Assembly (NCBI GenBank): GCA_032622095.1
Contig: CP136063.1
Location: forward strand, 113,606,723-113,670,722
DNA from: Siphonodentalium dalli
Lineage: Eukaryota; Mollusca; Scaphopoda; Gadilida; Siphonodentaliidae
Direction of reading: 5' to 3'
DNA length: 64,000 nt
In this document: piece after piece, positions 60,828 through 64,000 of the stretch
Position numbering within the stretch: position 1 is the first letter of the stretch
How the letters are laid out: each line of letters starts with the position of its first letter
Notes under the pieces: model-generated
Told to the model about the DNA's origin: nothing
The model's database searches: none
What the model saw: the letters and a program-made list of their open reading frames with translations, nothing else
Position numbers and translations under genes: made by a program

Positions 60828-61240
60828 TGTACCCAGTGTACCCATGGGCCTGAAATTAGTTCTGGGAATATGTTTTCTAATTTGTAACCAATGTAACAAG
60901 GTACTTTGGGATTTCTAAGAAAAGAAAAAAAAAGTAACAAATGTAACATTAACTAATAGGTAAAGTAACCAGAAGTAACCATTTGTACCCATGGGCCTGA
61001 AATTAGTTCTGGGAATATGTTTTCTAATTTGTAACCAATGTAACAAGGTACTTTGGGATTTCTAAGAAAAAAAAATAAAAGTAACAAATTTAACATTAAC
61101 TAATAGGTAAAGTAACCAGAAGTAACCATTTGTACACCGTGTACCCATGGGCCTGAAAGTAATTCAGGAACTATGTTTTCTAAGTTTCTAAATTTGTGCT
61201 TAAAAAAATTACCCAATGTACTCAACGTAACAACAGGGTA
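60828..61240 (+). repeat. Tandem triplication, ~155-bp unit
   Basis: Copies starting near 60828, 60978 and 61130 share CCATTTGTACCCATGGGCCT (first part TTGTACxxxGTGTACCCATG in copies 1 and 3), GAAATTAGTTCTGGGAATAT, TTTGTAACCAATGTAACAAG and TAGGTAAAGTAACCAGAAGT. The first two are nearly identical; the third is diverged. Confidence 0.9.
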
Positions 61241-61249
61241 CAAAAGTTC

Positions 61250-62973
61250 TGATATTTTGCTGCGTACCAAAATTAGACATATCTAAAAGTTAACACTTTA
61301 AATATGTATTAGGGGCTCCATACGTTTTGTAATTGTTTATTTATCAGAACCGTATCCATGATATTTTGGCATCCATTAAGCCGCCCGCCTGACCATTCGA
61401 CAACATTCCACCCCTTTCCATTGATAAATATCCCTAGTTTGCAATTTGCACACGCACACATACAGTTTATACAAAACTTGGTCAGACGGGCGACACAACA
61501 ATCGTTTAGCAGTAACAACATGAATTTTTCGTGCTGACCAATTAACCTGGAAACCACATTGAAAGTCACCACGGACTCGTGTCACGTCGTTGGGGAAGTT
61601 TCACTATTGCTGAATTAATGTGTGTTGCCCGTTGGATATTATCTGTACTTTAAAAGTTGCATCTCTGGTTTAAAGGTTGCACCTCAGGTTTTGTGGTTTG
61701 TATGCTTGTCAATGTAACAAATGAGAGGCGATGGACGGATACTTATAGCGCCCGCTCACCACGTTACAGTATACCATATAATATTATCTAACCTCTTTCA
61801 CTGACACCCCCACCCTTTCCAGCCAACAACCTTCCAGTCATCATACCCCCCCCACCGAGGTCATAAATACCAGTTTTAGGGATGGAATGTCTCTTCCGAA
61901 AAAAAGAAGAAAAAAAAATTCTTGAAAAACTAATCTAAAGGCTTAATTCAGGATCATGATATATTATGAGTAAATGTTCTACTTTAGTAGAATAATACCA
62001 AGCCAATTACATTCTTACAATTACAATAATAGATATAAAAATTGCGCTGAGTAAATCATATGAGATTGAAAAATTAGACTATGATAAGAGACATTCTCGT
62101 CCCAACCTTCGATTAAAATACCTAATTCTACGGTAGTTAATTATCATTTATGGGGAAACTTACTACCAATCTATCTTACATGTATATGTATGATTCTCGT
62201 ATTTCCTTTCTCAAAAATGGTACAATGGTATTGACTTGAGAGTTGAGACATCAAGCAATATTGATACTCTAGTAACTAATAATAATAATAAGTTTATCAT
62301 GATCAGTGTCAATAACATAGCACAAGCCTCACCCTTATCTTTTTTGACATAACCACTGCAAGTATGCAAATTAAAACATACAAATTTCCCCTCAAAATCG
62401 AATACATTTCAAACATGATTCACCCCTTTATTGTGAAAAAAAATAAAAAATAAAAATTAGCACCTCAAACCCAGATATAGATTAAATGTCTTTACAAACG
62501 ACCGAACACCAATAAACTAAGTTGACTTTACTTCTCTGAAATCAACTTCAAGGCACATGCATAATAAATATATTACAACTGCTTTAGTATCATACCGGTA
62601 CTTGTACATTTATTTCCTAGTGAAGAAAGAACATTCTTTGGACAATGCCACATACTGGGCAAGCAATGCTGCAAATACTAGTATGGATAACTCATCCCAA
62701 AATTATAATATATGTTAATTCATCGCTTATCACAAAATTATAATATATGTCATTTCATCTAGTCTTTTCAGAGGGATTAAGATTGAGCTTCTGCAATGGT
62801 ATCAATAAGAGTCAACAAATACAGATATATTTATTATACTTATCTGTAATATTTGAGACGTTTTTGTTTTTAGCCTGTATTGAAAATTGAACACATGAAA
62901 GTAATCTTACCAAAAAGATTAGACGAACAATTAAAAGTCATTAGAATGTACAGGTATTATTCAGTGTAATTTA
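61250..62973. other. No gene recognised
   Basis: AT-rich. A small tandem duplication (AAAATTATAATATATGT) is at 62699-62752. No coding signature. Confidence 0.45.
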
Positions 62974-62977
62974 TTAA

Positions 62978-63914
62978 GGGCTTTGTGGACCCAATTTTTC
63001 AAAAATTTCCCTAAATTGATGCCCATTGATGCAATATTTTGAGAGTATACTTCATGGTGGATTATGTTAGAAATACAAAATGTGAACTTTATTGAGATTT
63101 AAAAAAAATTAATTTACAGGCAATGGTCCAAGAAAAACAAAGTCCAAATCTAAGAATCAAATATGGGAATATGTACTGAACACTGTGATGAATGATGTAT
63201 TACAAAAAGAATATTATATTTCTTGAGTGTTCTTTGATAAAATTACTTTGAACCGGTTGTTGACAAATGATATACTAACTTCATAATATGGTTGACTGAG
63301 AGGCAGCAGTTAATGGGTCAACCTTTCATGGCTGATGTACAGTCCAGTATGAATGGCTTTTTACCAGTGTCAACAGGTGTCAAACTTCCACATGCGTGTT
63401 CACCCTGAGTGAGTGGTGACCTACTTACTAGAATTAGTGTGGAAATCTGGTAGGGGTATGATTGAGGATTAGCATTCTATTGTCAACAGAGTCCAGAGCA
63501 GTTACAATGGCCAGCTGTTAACACGTGCCTGCTACCACCCACATAGCCAACATTTAAGCAAGTATATATCATTTGTCAACAACCGGTTCAAAGTAATTTT
63601 ATCAAAGAACACTCAAGAAATATAATATTCTTTTTGTAATACATCATTCATCACAGTGTTCAGTACATATTCCCATATTTGATTCTTAGATTTGGACTTT
63701 GTTTTTCTTGGACCATTGCCTGTAAATATTTTTTTTTTAAATCTCAATAAAGTTCACATTTTGTATTTCTAACATAATCCACCATGAAGTATACTCTCAA
63801 AATGTTGCATCAATGGGCACGGTTTCTATTAGTACTAATATACATGAACATAATCCTTTATTTGGACTCTATAAAAGTTTGAGAAATTTTGGAAAAATTG
63901 GGTCCACAAAGCCC
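62978..63914. mobile_element. TTAA-flanked 937-bp hairpin element with ~300-350-bp arms
   Basis: TTAA at 62974-62977 and 63915-63918. Ends are GGGCTTTGTGGACCCAATTT and its inverse. The arms (62978-63275 and 63566-63914) pair almost throughout (TGAGAGTATACTTCATGGTG; AAGAATATTATATTTCTTGA; TTTGAACCGGTTGTTGACAA). The right arm carries an extra ~50 bp. The 290-bp centre has no coding potential. GGG...CCC ends with TTAA suggest piggyBac- or Kolobok-type mobilisation. Confidence 0.88.
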
Positions 63915-64000
63915 TTAATAGCTGAACAACTTTGGCAGCAAAATGCCAATTACTAAACCAAACCTGTCACGCTTACATATTTAGCATAGTTTATATGTTT

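Overview
The window is animal nuclear DNA. Its genes are split by large GT-AG introns with conserved splice phases, and most of the remaining sequence is transposon remnants and satellites. The protein families and repeat types (long-hairpin MITEs, TTAA-flanked elements, hAT elements, L1/Tx1-like and CR1/jockey-like LINEs, a ~163-bp satellite) suggest a marine invertebrate, perhaps a lophotrochozoan such as a mollusc or brachiopod. The species cannot be told from the sequence alone.

Three protein-coding genes are supported. (1) On the minus strand, from about 13.9 kb to beyond the left edge, lies the 5' part of ETFA, the alpha subunit of mitochondrial electron transfer flavoprotein. Five exons encode about the first 151 residues. 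(2) On the minus strand at 22.4-24.4 kb lies an intronless full-length FEM1B-like ankyrin-repeat gene. It is interrupted by two single-base homopolymer insertions. (3) On the plus strand at 28.6-54.5 kb lies a complete six-exon gene for a 427-residue FAD-dependent amine oxidoreductase of the sarcosine-oxidase/PIPOX type, ending in the peroxisomal signal SKL. All five of its junctions keep phase.

Layout: 0-1.4 kb satellite; 1.4-13.9 kb ETFA with two hAT-type elements and several MITEs in its introns; 14-22 kb repeats (TTAA MITEs, foldbacks, an old composite element); 22.4-25.4 kb FEM1B and a LINE fragment; 26-27.2 kb palindromic minisatellite and tandem repeats; 28.6-54.5 kb the FAD gene. The introns of the FAD gene hold two elements with CAC termini and 5-bp duplications, a TTAA element, foldbacks, a 5-kb L1-like LINE with a clean target-site duplication, a pyrimidine/purine minisatellite, a higher-order satellite and a 2.5-kb CAG-ended element with another LINE inside it. 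From 54.6 to 64 kb there is a CR1-like LINE 3' end, simple repeats, tandem duplications and a 0.94-kb TTAA-flanked hairpin element.

ETFA and the FAD enzyme are both flavoproteins of amine or fatty-acid oxidation, in mitochondria and peroxisomes respectively. Nothing shows that their proximity is functional. The most unusual content is the set of well-bounded DNA transposons. Two have CAC termini with exact 5-bp target duplications, which is the Transib/ProtoRAG pattern, and one of these sits inside an L1-like ORF that becomes continuous again once the insert is removed. No CRISPR array, rRNA or tRNA gene was seen.
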